From: Acorus gramineus
Taxonomy: Eukaryota > Streptophyta > Magnoliopsida > Acorales > Acoraceae
NCBI GenBank assembly: GCA_030737835.1
Contig: JAUJYN010000012.1
Location: 10,464,729-10,528,728 of the forward strand
Length of the DNA: 64,000 nucleotides
Reading direction: 5' to 3'
Positions 21,960 to 33,757 of this stretch are shown piece by piece. Below the pieces are notes generated by a model. It was not told where the DNA came from, made no database searches, and saw only the letters and a program-made list of their open reading frames with translations. The position numbers and the translations under genes were made by a program. Each line of letters starts with the position of its first letter. Within the stretch, counting starts at the first letter, position 1.

Positions 21960-22300
21960 CCAGTTTGACATAACACATGTCGAACTGGGGCTTTATACTC
22001 CACATAAAAGGTGTCAAACTGGATGTAAAAAACTCTGGACCTTTTTGGTTCATGTTCGACAAACACTGGTCGAACCCAGGTCAACTAATAGGTAGTCGAA
22101 TATTTATAAATGAGGTTATGGAATGTTATCGAACGAGATCTAGAGAGGTCCTGAATTTCTGATGCTCGTTCGACAATGCTGTTGTCGCCCTGTGAAGCCG
22201 TGGAGAACACCCGACTAGTCGACGTTGCACGTAATACATCGACAAGGAGTTGGTCGAGCGACATCCAGAAAGACGACCAGTCGACCCTTCTAGTTCTTTA
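21960..22300 (+). repeat. TCGA-rich segment with an inverted repeat
   Basis: About ten TCGA-containing words occur in 340 bases (CATGTCGAACTGG, GGTCGAACC, GTTCGACAA, ACTAGTCGACG, CCAGTCGACCC), unlike the AT-rich surroundings. CCAGTTTGACA (21960-21970) is inverted at TGTCAAACTGG (22012-22022). No coding family was recognised. Confidence 0.55.
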
Positions 22301-22554
22301 TATTTGATTTTGGGTGGGTTAAGTCAATACATATAAAATTGTGGGGTTAAAAGTCTACGGGTGGGATCTATTAAAATGGGGTGGGGTAGGTATGGGTCGG
22401 TGGGGGTTGCTTTCGCCTATTTCAAAGGAACAACAAATAACTTTTTTAATGTTTAATTTGGGATGTGTTTCTTATTATAAGGTGTGGGTATGTCAGCCCC
22501 CTTAATATTTTTTCATTGGGAAAAAAAAAAATATATTGTAATGCTGAGAAGGAA

Positions 22555-23065
22555 TGGACCAAGGGCAAGTTAATCCAAAAAAACATTTATGTCCCTCTAA
22601 AAATGGATAATCTTATATAAGTCTCTATTAAGGTTGGGATAGACATACAAGTTCTTACAAACTCATAAAAACTCATAACATTGTCACCGTCAATATAGTT
22701 TAACCCTGATCCAACCTACTCTATTTAACCATAATTCATACCATGAAATAACTAAATTATCCATAATACTTCTATCCTTCTGAACAATGCCAAGGTAGAA
22801 GATGAATAAAATACAAGACTTGCAAGTGTAATTTGGTGTTTTGCAGGGGCTAATTTGTCTTTATGACTATTTATAGGGACTATGATGTCTGTACAATTAC
22901 TTGGTGATGAAATATTCTAGAAATATTCCATCAAATTTGGATGGAAATCTAATTTAGTGATAATAATTGGGTTTTGTAAGTTTTTAGGGACTTGTGCGTC
23001 TGGTCCAACTTTGTCAGGGATTTATATGGGATTACCCATGTTTGTAGGGATGTAGTGTCTTTTAA
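22555..23065. mobile_element. MITE with long imperfect inverted ends (family of 42772-43255)
   Basis: The left end has TGTCCCTCTAAAAATGGATAATCTTATATAAGTC. The reverse complement of the right end has CATCCCTACAAACATGGGTAATCCCATATAAATC. The interior is AT-rich and non-coding. The same terminal words recur at 42772-43255, with a fragment near 25185-25255. Confidence 0.65.
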
Positions 23066-23111
23066 CATGTTTTTTTTTTTTTAGGAGGCTAGTCTAGCTA
23101 TTAGATTTTTG

Positions 23112-23780
23112 GGAAAAATCTTCTTAACTCCCTCAAATCTTCTTGAAATCACAAAAAGTCCTTCTAAAATCAGAAAATCATCCTAGATTCCCATAGAGTG
23201 TATATGGTTAACGAATTTAGTCCCCCGGTCAAGAGTATATTGAAATAAGTCCTCAGAAACTTACTAAAATTGAATTCACTCCCTACAAACTTTATAAAAT
23301 CATATTTAGTTCTTTTGTAAGACAAAAATACCCATCATTTTTCAATATCCTCATGTCCTGAAATGTCATCTTCATCTGTAATATATATATATATATCCGT
23401 CGAATCTCAATTGATCTACAAAATTGAGTCATTTTTCAACATTTTTCCCTCCTCAATCTCATTTCAGATAATGAAAAAAAAAATTATAGTTTCATTAACT
23501 CCATTACAAAATCAGTAGAAAAAATAATTTAAAAACCAAATCAAAATTCTATAATACATTCTTAACTCAAAATTACTATCAATAAAAAGCATAACACCTT
23601 GACTATAAAACTATAATTTGTTTAATAAAAATTAAATAAATCAGTATATATTTTTAGATAATCATATAGATTTTTTATGAATTTTAGAAGTTTTCAGGGA
23701 GTTAAGACGATTTTTAAATTTCACAAGGACTTTTTTCAATTTTCATAAGATTTCAGTGAGTTATATTGATTTTTTCTAAC
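23112..23780. mobile_element. Foldback-type element
   Basis: Starts GGGAAAAATCTTCTTAACTC and ends with TCAGTGAGTTATATTGATTTTTTC, so the outer parts are inverted. The inner parts carry mirrored words such as CACAAAAAGTCCTTCT and ACAAGGACTTTTTTC. Non-coding. Confidence 0.55.
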
Positions 23781-23794
23781 AAAGAAAATAAATC

Positions 23795-24550
23795 TTGAAA
23801 GAGTATAACAGTAATTTACCATACATGGTTAGGGTTAACCACACATCTGGTTAGTTATAGGGACTAAAATAAACATTATCTAATAAGATAGGGACCTAAG
23901 TGGATTTATCAATTTTACAGGGACTTTGTCTGATTTTCATAAGTTTTCAAGGAGCTAGATCAATTTTTCCCTAGATTTTTTGTTTGGGAAAAATTGATAT
24001 AACTCCCTGGAAAGTTAGCGAAATTGGTTTTAGACTTTTAATCCTTACAAAATTGAAAAATCACTACAGGTCCCAGAAAATATGTATGGTTAATAGATTT
24101 CAGTCCTTAAGTTAAATTCCTTCAATAAATACATTCATATAAATCTCTACAAAATATGAAAAATCTGATTTAATGACAAATATGCTCCCACTTTTTCCTA
24201 AAATTTTTCCTACTATCTTATGCTCACTAACGATAAAAAAAAAAAAGGGAAAAAATCGATATAACTACCTAAAAACTTATGAAAATCTAAAAAGGTTCCT
24301 TTAAAATCATTAAATCTCTTTAAAGTCAATCACAAATTTAGTTAGTGTCATATAGTAATTTATCAAATAAATTTTAAAGGGGGTATTACAGTAAATTATC
24401 ATGTATGATTAGAATCAACTAAGATCTGGTTAGTTTCGATTACGGTAGGGATTGAAATAAATATTATCAAATAAGATAGGGGCCTAAGGGGATTTACCCA
24501 TTTTATAGGGCTTTTTCTTATTTTCATAAGCTTCTAGAGAGCTATATATA
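23795..24550. mobile_element. Composite foldback element(s), with an inverted relative at 41990-42570
   Basis: 23795-23970 looks like the right half of one unit, ending in AGGAGCTAGATCAATTTTTCCC. The segment 23985-24240 followed by 24246-24550 (starting GGGAAAAAATCGATATAACTA) reappears in reverse order and orientation at 42300-42570 and 41990-42310. Shared words are ATGCTCCCACTTTTTCCTAAA and TCTGGTTAGTTTCGATTACGG, allowing for changes. Confidence 0.55.
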
Positions 24551-25717
24551 TTTTGAAAATAAATTAATGTGTAGTTAAGGTTAACCATGTACCTCGTTAG
24601 TTATGGTGATGATTGGGATTGAAATGATTTTTCAATTTTACATGTATTAAAACCGATTTAGCTAATTTTATAAGAAAATGTGTTGATTTTTCCCTTTTTT
24701 TTTTTTTTTTTGAGGTTAGGTTAGCCATTAAAATATAAACTTGTAATCCAAGTCCAAGCCCCCCCCCCCACATGGGGGACAAGGTACTCTAGTTTCCTAA
24801 ATTTCAACTATCCAATATTCCTTGTTCAAGAAAAAACTATCCAGTATTCCAGTTATTGATATAACCCCCACGTCTTCTTGTTTTCTTTATTCTCTCATCA
24901 TATTCATACCGTATTAAATTAACCTCAAGTATCTCAAACCGTTCAACAACCCTCCACAAATGTCAAATCATACATAAATTTGAAGCATCTCTAGCCACCT
25001 ATATGTCTTGTAAGAGCAATTCCCTCTTCCTTTTATTTCTTGTATCGTACTAAATTTATATTCTTCCCCTTTCCTTGATTTTGAGGTAAGATTAGACTAC
25101 TGTAACTTAACGATGAGTTATATAGTCTATCATTTCTTCAAAAAAAAAAATCTTAAATATACATTAATAATAATTAAAAAAAAGGATTAAAGATATCTAC
25201 GTCTCTTGCAATCATAGATAATCTCAAATAAACATTTTTCAAAGTTAGGGCACACGTTGATGTTCTTCCTCTTCTAAGCATGCGTCACTTGATAATGGAT
25301 TAGAAAATCATTGAGAGATGGCAACTAATATACTTTGCTTTTCAGGATTTATATTCCTTGGTTTCTTTTCATTTCAATCTGTAAGTGTTGATATGTTAAT
25401 GCATTATGTAAATAAATAATTACATTATGTAAGTTTTTATCATGTTTCCGTAATTGGTCATTTTATATCTGTACATAGTTATGTAATTGAACATTACATT
25501 GTAGTACAATATAATGGTGCATGTGATTGTGACCATGAAAGGTGTATCAAGTATCTCTCATCTTTCATCGGGTGATCATGAACTCAACTATAGAAGTGAC
25601 ATAAGAATAATTCTGATTTATCTTTAATTATAGTATAATATAGTATAAAATTCTAAAAATCTTAACGTTGCATCCTCACATCCAAATGCTTATGAATAAA
25701 TTTTTTATTATAAATTC
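24551..25717. other. AT-rich intergenic sequence with repeat fragments
   Basis: No gene seen. About 24560-24690 carries another piece of the foldback family (GTTAACCATGTACCTCGTTAG). A partial copy of the 22555-type MITE lies near 25185-25255. Homopolymer runs occur at 24693-24711 (T) and 24761-24770 (C). Confidence 0.5.
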
Positions 25718-26220
25718 TATTTTTTTTTTTTATGGAATGGAAGGCATTAGCCTTAATTTTATTAAAATCAAGACTAAATATGTCTAAAGCAGTAAAAGGT
25801 AGAGGAGGAGTCTACCAAAAAAAAGTACAACAAATTACAAAGCTACTCCTCCACCACAAATTTTCCCCAATCAACAAAATCTTCCTTGCCCCCGCACACG
25901 CAAGACCCCAACTTTTGATGAAGAACACAACCGAATCCCATAAGTTTTCAAAATATATGCTCGTGTTACGAAAGATCCAGTGGTTGCGGGCTAACCATAC
26001 CGTCCAAAGAACAGCCGGAACAAAGGATTGTGAAATTTTGCTCGTCACGCTCCGGTCTCCCTTTCGCTTTAGACTTCTACCCGCCTCCCAAAGGCCATCC
26101 AGGGTGTCGAAATGGTCAAATATCTCCGTCGCCTCCTTCAAGCGCCTCCACAGCAACCTCACCAGGGGGCATTCGAGGAAGAGATGGGACACGTTCCCCT
26201 CCACCATCACACATAATGAT
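25718..26220 (-). mobile_element. 5'-truncated LINE, probable 12-bp target-site duplication
   Basis: The minus strand encodes the zf-RVT end of a LINE reverse transcriptase: GNVSHLFLECPLVRLLWRR, then SFVPAVLWTVWLARNHWIFR, then a short tail. A poly(A)-like tract lies at the minus-strand 3' end (25721-25731). Flanks TTATTATAAATT (25706-25717) and TTATTATAGATT (26221-26232) match at 11 of 12 bases. It is the same LINE type as 8394-8908, whose equivalent line is IWSIWLTRNQVVF. Confidence 0.9.
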
Positions 26221-26232
26221 TTATTATAGATT

Positions 26233-26548
26233 AATCTTGAAGAACCCTTCACTGTTAACTAAAATTTATTTTATTTTTTATTTTTTTTTTATATTTGGAA
26301 GAATTTGGTTACATTCAATTCTTTTTAAATACAGTCCTATATATCTGGTTATCTCACTCTACTCGCTATATCAAGGTATATATTTCATTAGAATTTTTTA
26401 ACATTTTTTATATCATTCAAATAATTGGAGTATATACTTCATATTTTATAAAAATATATATCTATTTAGATGAGATATACAATTTTTTTTTTAAAATGAA
26501 ACATCTACATTTTAAACTGAAAAATAGATTTAGTGTAACATTTTCTTA
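26233..26548 (+). mobile_element. AT-rich MITE-like segment
   Basis: TTACATTCAATTC, AATACAGTCCTATATATC and a final AGTGTAACATTTTC match words of the dispersed AT-rich family (18365, 34625, 34985). Strongly diverged. Confidence 0.45.
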
Positions 26549-26783
26549 AAAGAAAACAACACCGTGAACACGTGACTCCTGAGAAAAAAAAATGCAAAAG
26601 CTATTTCGAAACTCTCTTCAGGTATCTTGGTCAGGGATGCTTCGGATGTACATGATTTATCGAGGATATATACGCAAAGACCCATCATTAAATACCCCAG
26701 AAAACCCCCCCGCCTTTGACTCTCAAAAGACGGAATAACGAAAGCTAAACACAAAGCGGAGCACCAGATCATCTCCCGCCCAT

Positions 26784-26792
26784 CTATAAAAT
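26784..26792 (+). promoter_or_regulatory. TATA box of the DUF538 gene
   Basis: CTATAAAAT in the C-rich context CGCCCATCTATAAAATCCAC, only about 40 bases before the ATG. The leader would be very short and consist mostly of the A tract that follows. Confidence 0.7.
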
Positions 26793-26830
26793 CCACTCCA
26801 CCAAACCCCCAAAAAAAAAAAAAAAAAAAA

Positions 26831-27397
26831 ATGAGGACTTCCACTCTCCTTCCCCTCCTCCTCCTCTCCCTTACCCTCACTGCCTCCTTATCCTCCTCCG
26901 CCGCCACCCCAACCCTCCTCCGCGAGACGGTCCACGACATCCTCCCCAAATACGGCCTCCCGAAGGGCCTACTCCCGGACTCCGTCGACAGCTACACCCC
27001 CGTCGGTCCCGACGGCGATTTCGAGGTGGAGCTGAAGAGGCCCTGCTACGTCCGGTTCTCCGATCTCGTCTACTACGAGAAGAAGATCAAGGGGAAGCTC
27101 TCCTACGGCAGGATCACCGATTTGAAAGGCATCCAGGCCAAGAAGTTCTTCGTTTGGGTCGCCATCACGAGCATCGTCGCCGATGAGTCGAACGGGACGA
27201 TCGAGTTCGATGCGGGGTTCCTCTCAGAGAATCTTCCGGAGAGGCTGTTCGAGAGCATCCCCACCTGCAAGAACAGGGCTTGCGAGCACCATCACCACCG
27301 TAACGCGTTGCCGTCCGATGAGTTTGGGGCATCCGATGGCATTGTCGCTGAGGTTTGGTTCCTTTCTCCCTCTTTTGGATTTTCTATTGTTTGTTGA
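26831..27397 (+). CDS. DUF538 family secreted protein
   Basis: The frame starts at the first ATG and runs 188 residues. Residues 1-25 are a signal peptide (LLPLLLLSLTLTASLSSSAA). The DUF538 body is seen in VHDILPKYGLPKGLLPDSV, FEVELKRPCYVRFSDLVYYE, KIKGKLSYGRITDLKGIQAK and FFVWVAITSIV, then GTIEFDAGFLSENLPERLF and a cysteine pair. This fits the plant DUF538 family (At1g55265-like); the fold is lipocalin/BPI-like in known members and the function is unclear. The body ends near residue 174 (SDGIVAE); the last residues, WFLSPSFGFSIVC, do not look like the family, so a donor at 27352 (GTTTGG, weak) with a short 3' exon may be used. The coding part is very GC-rich. Twenty A residues stand directly before the ATG. 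Confidence 0.87.
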   Translation: MRTSTLLPLLLLSLTLTASLSSSAATPTLLRETVHDILPKYGLPKGLLPDSVDSYTPVGPDGDFEVELKRPCYVRFSDLVYYEKKIKGKLSYGRITDLKGIQAKKFFVWVAITSIVADESNGTIEFDAGFLSENLPERLFESIPTCKNRACEHHHHRNALPSDEFGASDGIVAEVWFLSPSFGFSIVC

Positions 27398-28730
27398 AAT
27401 TTCGTGGTATAGATTAGTGATTGATTGGTGCAACAATTTTGCATTCATCCATACATACATGTTTTTAGATGCATTTGATATGATTGTTCACTCAATGAAA
27501 TGATGAATTGTTTGATATTGCAAATCAACAAGATGGGCATTTGCTGAACAGTTCAGAATTTTGTTTGAACATCAAAGAGGGTTTGATTTGAAAAGGCGAA
27601 CATTTGTAATTACTTTCTCTGGTATTTTCTTATGTAACCTTACTCATATTTAATTAACCCATTTGTTCACCATTCCGTTCAGCTTTTTATTGTTTACTTT
27701 GTCTTTTTTTTTTTTTTAATTTCAGGCTTTCATTTCGGGTCCATTGGTATTGTGGTTTTTTATTCCATATATAACAACCGAAAATATTGATAACAGCAAT
27801 GCAAGGCTCAAGTGTTTGAAAAAAAAAGAAGGGCTCAAGTAAACACAAAAGCAACCTCACGTTTGCTGCAAATCAGATTGATAAAGGAGATAAAAGTTTT
27901 AATTCATACATAGATCAAAATGAGATTTACCACAACAAATCTTGGACAAAGTGAAGTTCAGGTTTGGAGTGTATCCCAAGATACCCGATCAATACTGAAA
28001 TTAAAAAAAAATATGTATACCATTTGATGCAAATAAGTTTGATAATAAGATTTAAAGGAGGACAAGTGCTGAAATGTTTTGGAGGTTTTTTTTTTTTTTT
28101 TCAGATTTAGGTTTAGAAAGGGTGCCATGGGTATTATCATCTTTTCCGCACGTTGGGTTAAGTTAATTAGTGCAATGATTTGATTGGGTAACGGTAGGGG
28201 GGTATGTGTATTAAGTACTGTAAATGAGAGGGTTATATGGATATTCAGGAAATTGAGGGGTGGATATGGATATCTGTCAAATTTCAGAGGCTATATGCAT
28301 TTAACCCTTGAAAGAAGTTGTGGGCTTTCAATAGAGGAATATTAGACGGAGGTGGAATTTTCATTGAGTTGGAGTATCCGTCCAATTCAAATTTAATCTC
28401 GTGAATGAATTTTCATTACGTATACATAATTTATTATTAATTGAACCCTACAATTTGTAGAGCAATTCTACTTATTCTTATTTGTTTTTCATGTCCATGA
28501 CACTAGGTTTATAAGACTACTTAAAGTTTACATCTCTATCAAATGTTTCAATGGGGAACTGAATGTCTACCTAGGGTAGAATTTGCAATAAAATTAGTTA
28601 ATTTATATTATTTTAGGTCTATGGAATGTGAATTCAATTCTTTTGATTAAAGTAAAGTTGTTTGACAAGGAGTCAGACCTTTTGTCCCAAGGAAAAAAAA
28701 AACTTTCTATTCAATATTTGGAATTTGGTT
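27398..28730. other. 3' flank of DUF538 gene and intergenic DNA
   Basis: AT-rich with T runs at 27705-27717 and 28087-28101. A possible acceptor TTTCAG lies at 27720-27725 but the frame after it is not convincing. About 28195-28315 has GAGGGTTATATGGATATTC and CATTTAACCC words like the foldback families further right. No other gene seen. Confidence 0.45.
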
Positions 28731-29214
28731 GTAAGCCTTGTCAATTATCCGAAAATATTTGTATCCGCTCCAAATCCATATTTGAAAAATCAGAAAGTAT
28801 CTGAAATTTGAATATCCATAGTGCAAATATAGATATCAATATATCAAATCCAAAAAAATTTCTAAATCTGACAAATATTATAAATTCATTAATTTTTCCA
28901 TGATATACTATTCATATTCAGTATCCTGCATAATTAATCACAATTATGAAAATTTAAATAATTATTGTATACTTTTTTTTATATGTGAACTCTGGAAGAG
29001 AGGATAAACCCTGAAATCTTAGTTTTAATTCTCATCTCTCTCTAATATATCATTTTGTTATCCAAATTAGTGTCCATATTTAGACGTGTTTATTATCTGA
29101 AAAATATTAGTATCCAAATCCAAAGAGTTTCATATTTGAAAGTAAGTATCTGATTCTGAATGATTTAAAGATAGTTAATTGATATCAACGTATCTCATCC
29201 GTTGACAAGCTTAC
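28731..29214. mobile_element. hAT-like MITE, diverged copy
   Basis: Left end GTAAGCCTTGTCAATTATCC, right end GTTGACAAGCTTAC. The ends are inverted and match those of 31103-31590. The interior keeps damaged versions of the same ATCCATATCCG and CAAATCC words. No clear target-site duplication remains. Confidence 0.7.
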
Positions 29215-31060
29215 TAGGTGGTGCTTTAAACTTTATTTATTCCTTTGGTGAAAGACCCTAAAATGATGCTTAGGAGTTAGTTCTATACACATACAAATTG
29301 ACTTATATTATTGTGCATCCAGTCATCTCTTCGTAATCCATCCCGTCATGCTTGTGAGCTTTGAAGCTAAATTTAATTGAACTTGGATTGTAAAAACTTT
29401 TGCTTTGGCAATGACAAACGTGTTTTTTTTTTGGACAAAACAAAGCAAGCACAGGTGATAGGAAGAGAACTTGAAAGTTGATATTTGGAAGAATAAGAAG
29501 AGTCAAGAGTAGGACAAAGAGTAATAGACCAAGCTGTCTTTTGCATTCTTATCATTTCAATGTGTTTGGTTCGGTAATATTGGTATATTTATAAATTGAT
29601 TTCGCGGATGCATCTCTAGAAGACATACTCTCTTTCTGGGAGGTTCTAACGCCAAGTTATATCATGTCCTACTATCATCCAAGTTTAAAAATGAAGGATT
29701 TTATTGGCTACACCAGCCAAGTTTAAAAGATAAGTAGTTTGGTTAGAAAAGATGTAACAGGTTCTGGTCTATGTTTGAAACCGCCTTTGTAGCCCATTAT
29801 CCACCTTTGGACAAAAAGTAATATATGATAGACTAGTTGATTGATACGCTTGGTCATAAAAAGACACGTTTCCTCAGGCGAATGTCAAAAAATTGCCTAA
29901 TATTTTCAAAGATGAGTATCAAATATCAACTCTGTTTTAGACATTGATAAGCAAAACATTTGGAGAAAATGAGAAATGGATATTGGGTTGGAAGGGCCCC
30001 TTTTGATCAACCATTCCAGGTAGGTATCCCTCATATTAGCTCATTGTCCATGTTTATAGTATCTTCCCTGCATTTATGTTATTCTATAGATGTGGGACTA
30101 AAACATGGACGGTGGGCTAGCAGTAGGAAATGCAGAGTTAAGAGTCACACAAGAAAGTTTTAGAGGCAAGTTGTTGTTTGGGTAAGATCATTTGCAAATA
30201 TGTATTTTTTCAAGAGTGATTTGCAAAAATGCTTCATATAAGAGAGATTTTTGGTAATATGGGGCTGAATTACAACTTATTCAGTGTATCTATATAAGAG
30301 AAATTTGAGGTGAAACTCGCAGTGTTTCACATTTATAAGAGGAAAGCACATGCGACCTATACAACCAAGGGGCTTGAGACTAATTTCTATAAACCCCTCA
30401 ATTTGCAATGATGTCCATGTGCCCTAGGCCATGGGTTTTTATAATACTGACCAAGACATAGGCACCCCTTATTAATTTGCAATGGAGATTAGCGCTCTAA
30501 ACCGTAGTCCTTGTTTAAATCTGGATGCCTAGGCAAATTTCAATAGGTGGATAATTGTAATTTACCCAATGGGATGTATGATGTGACTGGTTGCCTGACA
30601 TTTTTTGAGGCATGGGCAGATGATGCTGCATTTATACAATAGATATTCTAAGAGAGAAATTTAGCGTTTTGATGAAGGATGATGCTTAAAACATGACAAT
30701 GATTAATGAATGAAAACATGACCGAGGTTCTGGACCAGTATATAAATCGCAGTTGATAATGTTGTGGAATAGTAAAGCTCTCTGATCAAGTGCTCTACGA
30801 CATGTGCACCTCTGATATTATATTATATCAAGCATGTATGGAGTCGGAAGGGATTGCTGAATCTTTTGCATGGTGAAGTACTTAATCTCATAACATCTCT
30901 TGGACTATCTAGATGAAAAATCTTGGAGAGTTTGTTTGCGTACATCGGCTCTGGACCAGCTGCTTTTTAAATCAAACTATTGGTTAATTCTTGGTTAAGA
31001 CTCTCCTGAAAATATTGTAGTCTTCCATCAGATTAACTAATCTGGAATTTATGGGCTCCA
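29215..31060. other. Intergenic sequence with uncertain transcribed relics
   Basis: No intact gene. A short frame at 29960-30163 (GYWVGRAPFDQPFQ) ends in a plausible donor at about 30018 (GTAGGT). I cannot assign it. It may belong to the decayed gene whose exon is at 31061-31795. Confidence 0.35.
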
Positions 31061-31102
31061 ACCTCAGAGGATGAGAAGGGCAAAAGCCTTCCAAGGTGGA
31101 AG

Positions 31103-31590
31103 TAAGCCTGTCAATCGGACGGATACGGATCGGATATGCCAATATCCATATCCTAACTTTCGGATTCGGATACGGATATTAATTTTCGGATTCGGATCCC
31201 TTCGGATACGGATTGGATACGGATATTTTTCGGATAATTGACATGTTTGAATATTAACATTAATTTGAATAATCAAGTGATATTTTAGAGAGACATCAAA
31301 ATTAAAATTAAGATTTTAAGGCTTATTATCTCTTTCAAATATCATATATTGAAAATTTAATAGTATTATAATATATTATCATTGTGATTAATCATACAAG
31401 ATAACAATATGGGCAATATATAATACAAATATATATATTTTTATAATATATGTCGGATACGGATATTTTTCGGATCGGATAGACTGATATCCATATCCGC
31501 ACTCCGGATCTTCGAATATCAGATATTTTTTATTTTTCGGATACGGATTCAGATCGGATTCGGATTTTTTTCGAATAATTGACAGGCTTA
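31103..31590. mobile_element. hAT-like MITE with 8-bp target-site duplication
   Basis: GGTGGAAG stands on both sides (31095-31102 and 31591-31598). The ends are inverted: TAAGCCTGTCAAT and ATTGACAGGCTTA. Subterminal regions are packed with GGATACGGATATTTTTCGGA-type words in both orientations, typical of transposase-binding arrays. The interior is AT-rich and non-coding. Confidence 0.9.
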
Positions 31591-31663
31591 GGTGGAAGCC
31601 CTGAAGAAAAACATTGATGGTTCTGTTGAAAAACCCCAGTCAGGTCTAGCAGGGATGGTTGAT

Positions 31664-31761
31664 CTCTACTCCTCTCACCCCTCATTCAGACCGTGTACTA
31701 ATCTTTGTCTTAATGAAAGTGATTGGTGAACTGTGTCTGCCTGATTTCAAAAAAAAAAAGA
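31664..31761 (+). mobile_element. Short retroposed insertion with A tail and ~19-bp duplication
   Basis: TCTAGCAGGGATGGTTGAT (31645-31663) and TCCAGCAGGGATGGTTGAT (31762-31780) flank it, differing at one base. The 98-bp insert ends in a run of A (31750-31759), preceded by TAATGAAAGTGATTGG. It is the 3' end of a LINE or similar retroposon. Confidence 0.85.
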
Positions 31762-31795
31762 TCCAGCAGGGATGGTTGATGTAATGAGACGATTC

Positions 31796-33757
31796 TAAGG
31801 CATGAGTATTTTGATTTTTCTGTTGCATTGGTATTAAGGTCTCCGAGGTCTTCCTAAGATTTATGTTATCAGCGTCATCCTTTGTTTTGGTCATGATGTC
31901 AAAATGAGTGTCATTGTGCAGTTGGGCATCCTAAGCAGTGGAATGAATACTGTCAAACCCATGGGAGGAGCAACCTGCTTTATCTGTTTTCCCTGTTTCC
32001 TGAGTTTTATGCTTTGTGGACCTTGCTATATTGATTTCTAGATGAATAGAGCTTATGACTCAATAAAAACCATTATTTCGACTTGGCTCACAAGCGTTGA
32101 GATTTTTAATTGCATGATTGCACTGCTATACTGAATTAGTTTTTTTTTTGGTTTGTCTGAAGTAGTCAGTTATTTTAATTGTTATACTTATTTTAAGTTT
32201 TTAACAGTCATATTTATTCATTTGGAGCCTATAATATATGGAAAGTCATCAACATCTCGACCCCACATTGGATTGGAAGCACTATCTTGTTATTTACAGA
32301 ATGATACAAGTTATTTGTTTATAATTGTGGTGGATGTGAATTTTTCAGGTATGATGTTAAATCACCCCTGGGATGTATTCTTGTTCAAGTTCTGTAGATC
32401 CACTTCCATCCACGGCAGGGAAATTGGCAATAAAAGTCTGGTTGGTATTTAAATTATGTATAGTCTTGCAGTTAATGTTGGTATATTCCTTGTATTGGGC
32501 TGTTCATGGTGTCCATGCTTCTTGTTTCAAAATAAAAGTGAAGACACATTGAACAAATGAAATGCAGAATCCATTCTCTCTCAAGTGTTTGGCAAGGTTA
32601 ACTTTTTGAGGGGGGGAAATCCTGGATATCAGGGTGATTATTGATGTGAATTTCATCAGCACAAACAACCCAGCAGCTGGGTGATGATCTTATTACAAAA
32701 GCAAATCAATTTGCCCCTGGTTTGGTGCCAACTTAGTTTTTCCAGCATAAATTGATATACTGGGATGGATAGCTTTTAATGCCTCTGATGAAGATCTAGT
32801 TTGACCCTCACCTAACACCTTGAACATCTAGCTTACCCTCACCTTGAATGTGTTACACCACACCTCGTAAGCTTCGAATGCATTGCATACTTTTTACTTG
32901 AATCACCTGGGACTTGACTATACTTGAACTCGGTTCAGAAACCCTAATATGTGTTGCATTGTTCCATCTTATTCTCTTAAAACTCGGTTTGCACAAGTGC
33001 TTTCACACGCCATGCACACTGCCTCTGGATGCCAGGTACATGCTTACACTGCGCCTTGTTCGTCGTACCCACGTCTGGTATAGCTAACATGGTTTATCTG
33101 CTTAAAACAAATTTATAATTATCAGGGTTTGTTGGGCTCTTATGTCGTAGCCAGATAAGGCTTAATGTACTTCATAAAGCACTTCTTTCGTCGTATTCCT
33201 TTTGAAAATTGTTAGGGATAGTCATTTGTGCAATACATGTTCTGAATTTTTTTGAAAGGTATAAAATTGTCTAATGAAACCTTGACAAATATGAAGTATT
33301 CATTCGAATGAATTGCATGCATGTATTTCACATTTTTTTAACCTATTATGTTAGGACCATATTGTTTGTGTTGTTGGCAATGTTGGTGAAAAACAAAGGG
33401 TCATATAATGTCATGTAAATAGTCATCAATGTAAATTTCAAGTAGTTCTTAAGGTTGATTGAAGATGAAGATGAACTACAAATCAAAGCCCAACAATATT
33501 TGGTCACTGTGTCACTCACCCACAAGTAAATCACACACTTCTAGTCTTTTTCAGATTTTGAAAATACCTTTGACCTATAGTGTTAATCAAATTTGAGTGA
33601 GGTGAGTTGAAATTTACTTTAAAAAATTTTGATTTGACCAAAATATGATTTGAAATGTATTTTGATATATGATAACTGTTTTTTATGTGAGTTTATAAAA
33701 TTGTGAATGCTTAATTAAATTGGTTCAACTAATCCATAGTCTAACAGATAATCATAT
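31796..33757. other. Intergenic region, no supported gene
   Basis: A 99-codon frame at 32153-32452 shows no recognisable domain and lies in AT-rich DNA. The rest contains no transposon end or RNA gene I can defend. Confidence 0.4.

Larger units (their letters stand above)
31061..31795 (+). pseudogene. Relic of a coding exon split by two insertions
   Basis: Removing the hAT-like element (31103-31590, one target repeat kept) and the retroposed bit (31664-31761, one repeat kept) leaves a continuous stretch. It reads VEALKKNIDGSVEKP, then QSGLAGMVDVMRRF, then a stop near 31796, in one frame. The left part, after a possible acceptor CTCAG at 31066, is in another frame, so there is also an indel. 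I do not recognise the protein. Confidence 0.4.

Noticed and set aside
26530-26949. 139-codon minus-strand frame over the DUF538 promoter and start
   Set aside because: Runs through the A20 tract (poly-Phe) and the antisense of a signal-peptide region; no domain.
32153-32452. 99-codon frame in intergenic DNA
   Set aside because: AT-driven composition, no domain, no convincing promoter or splice context.
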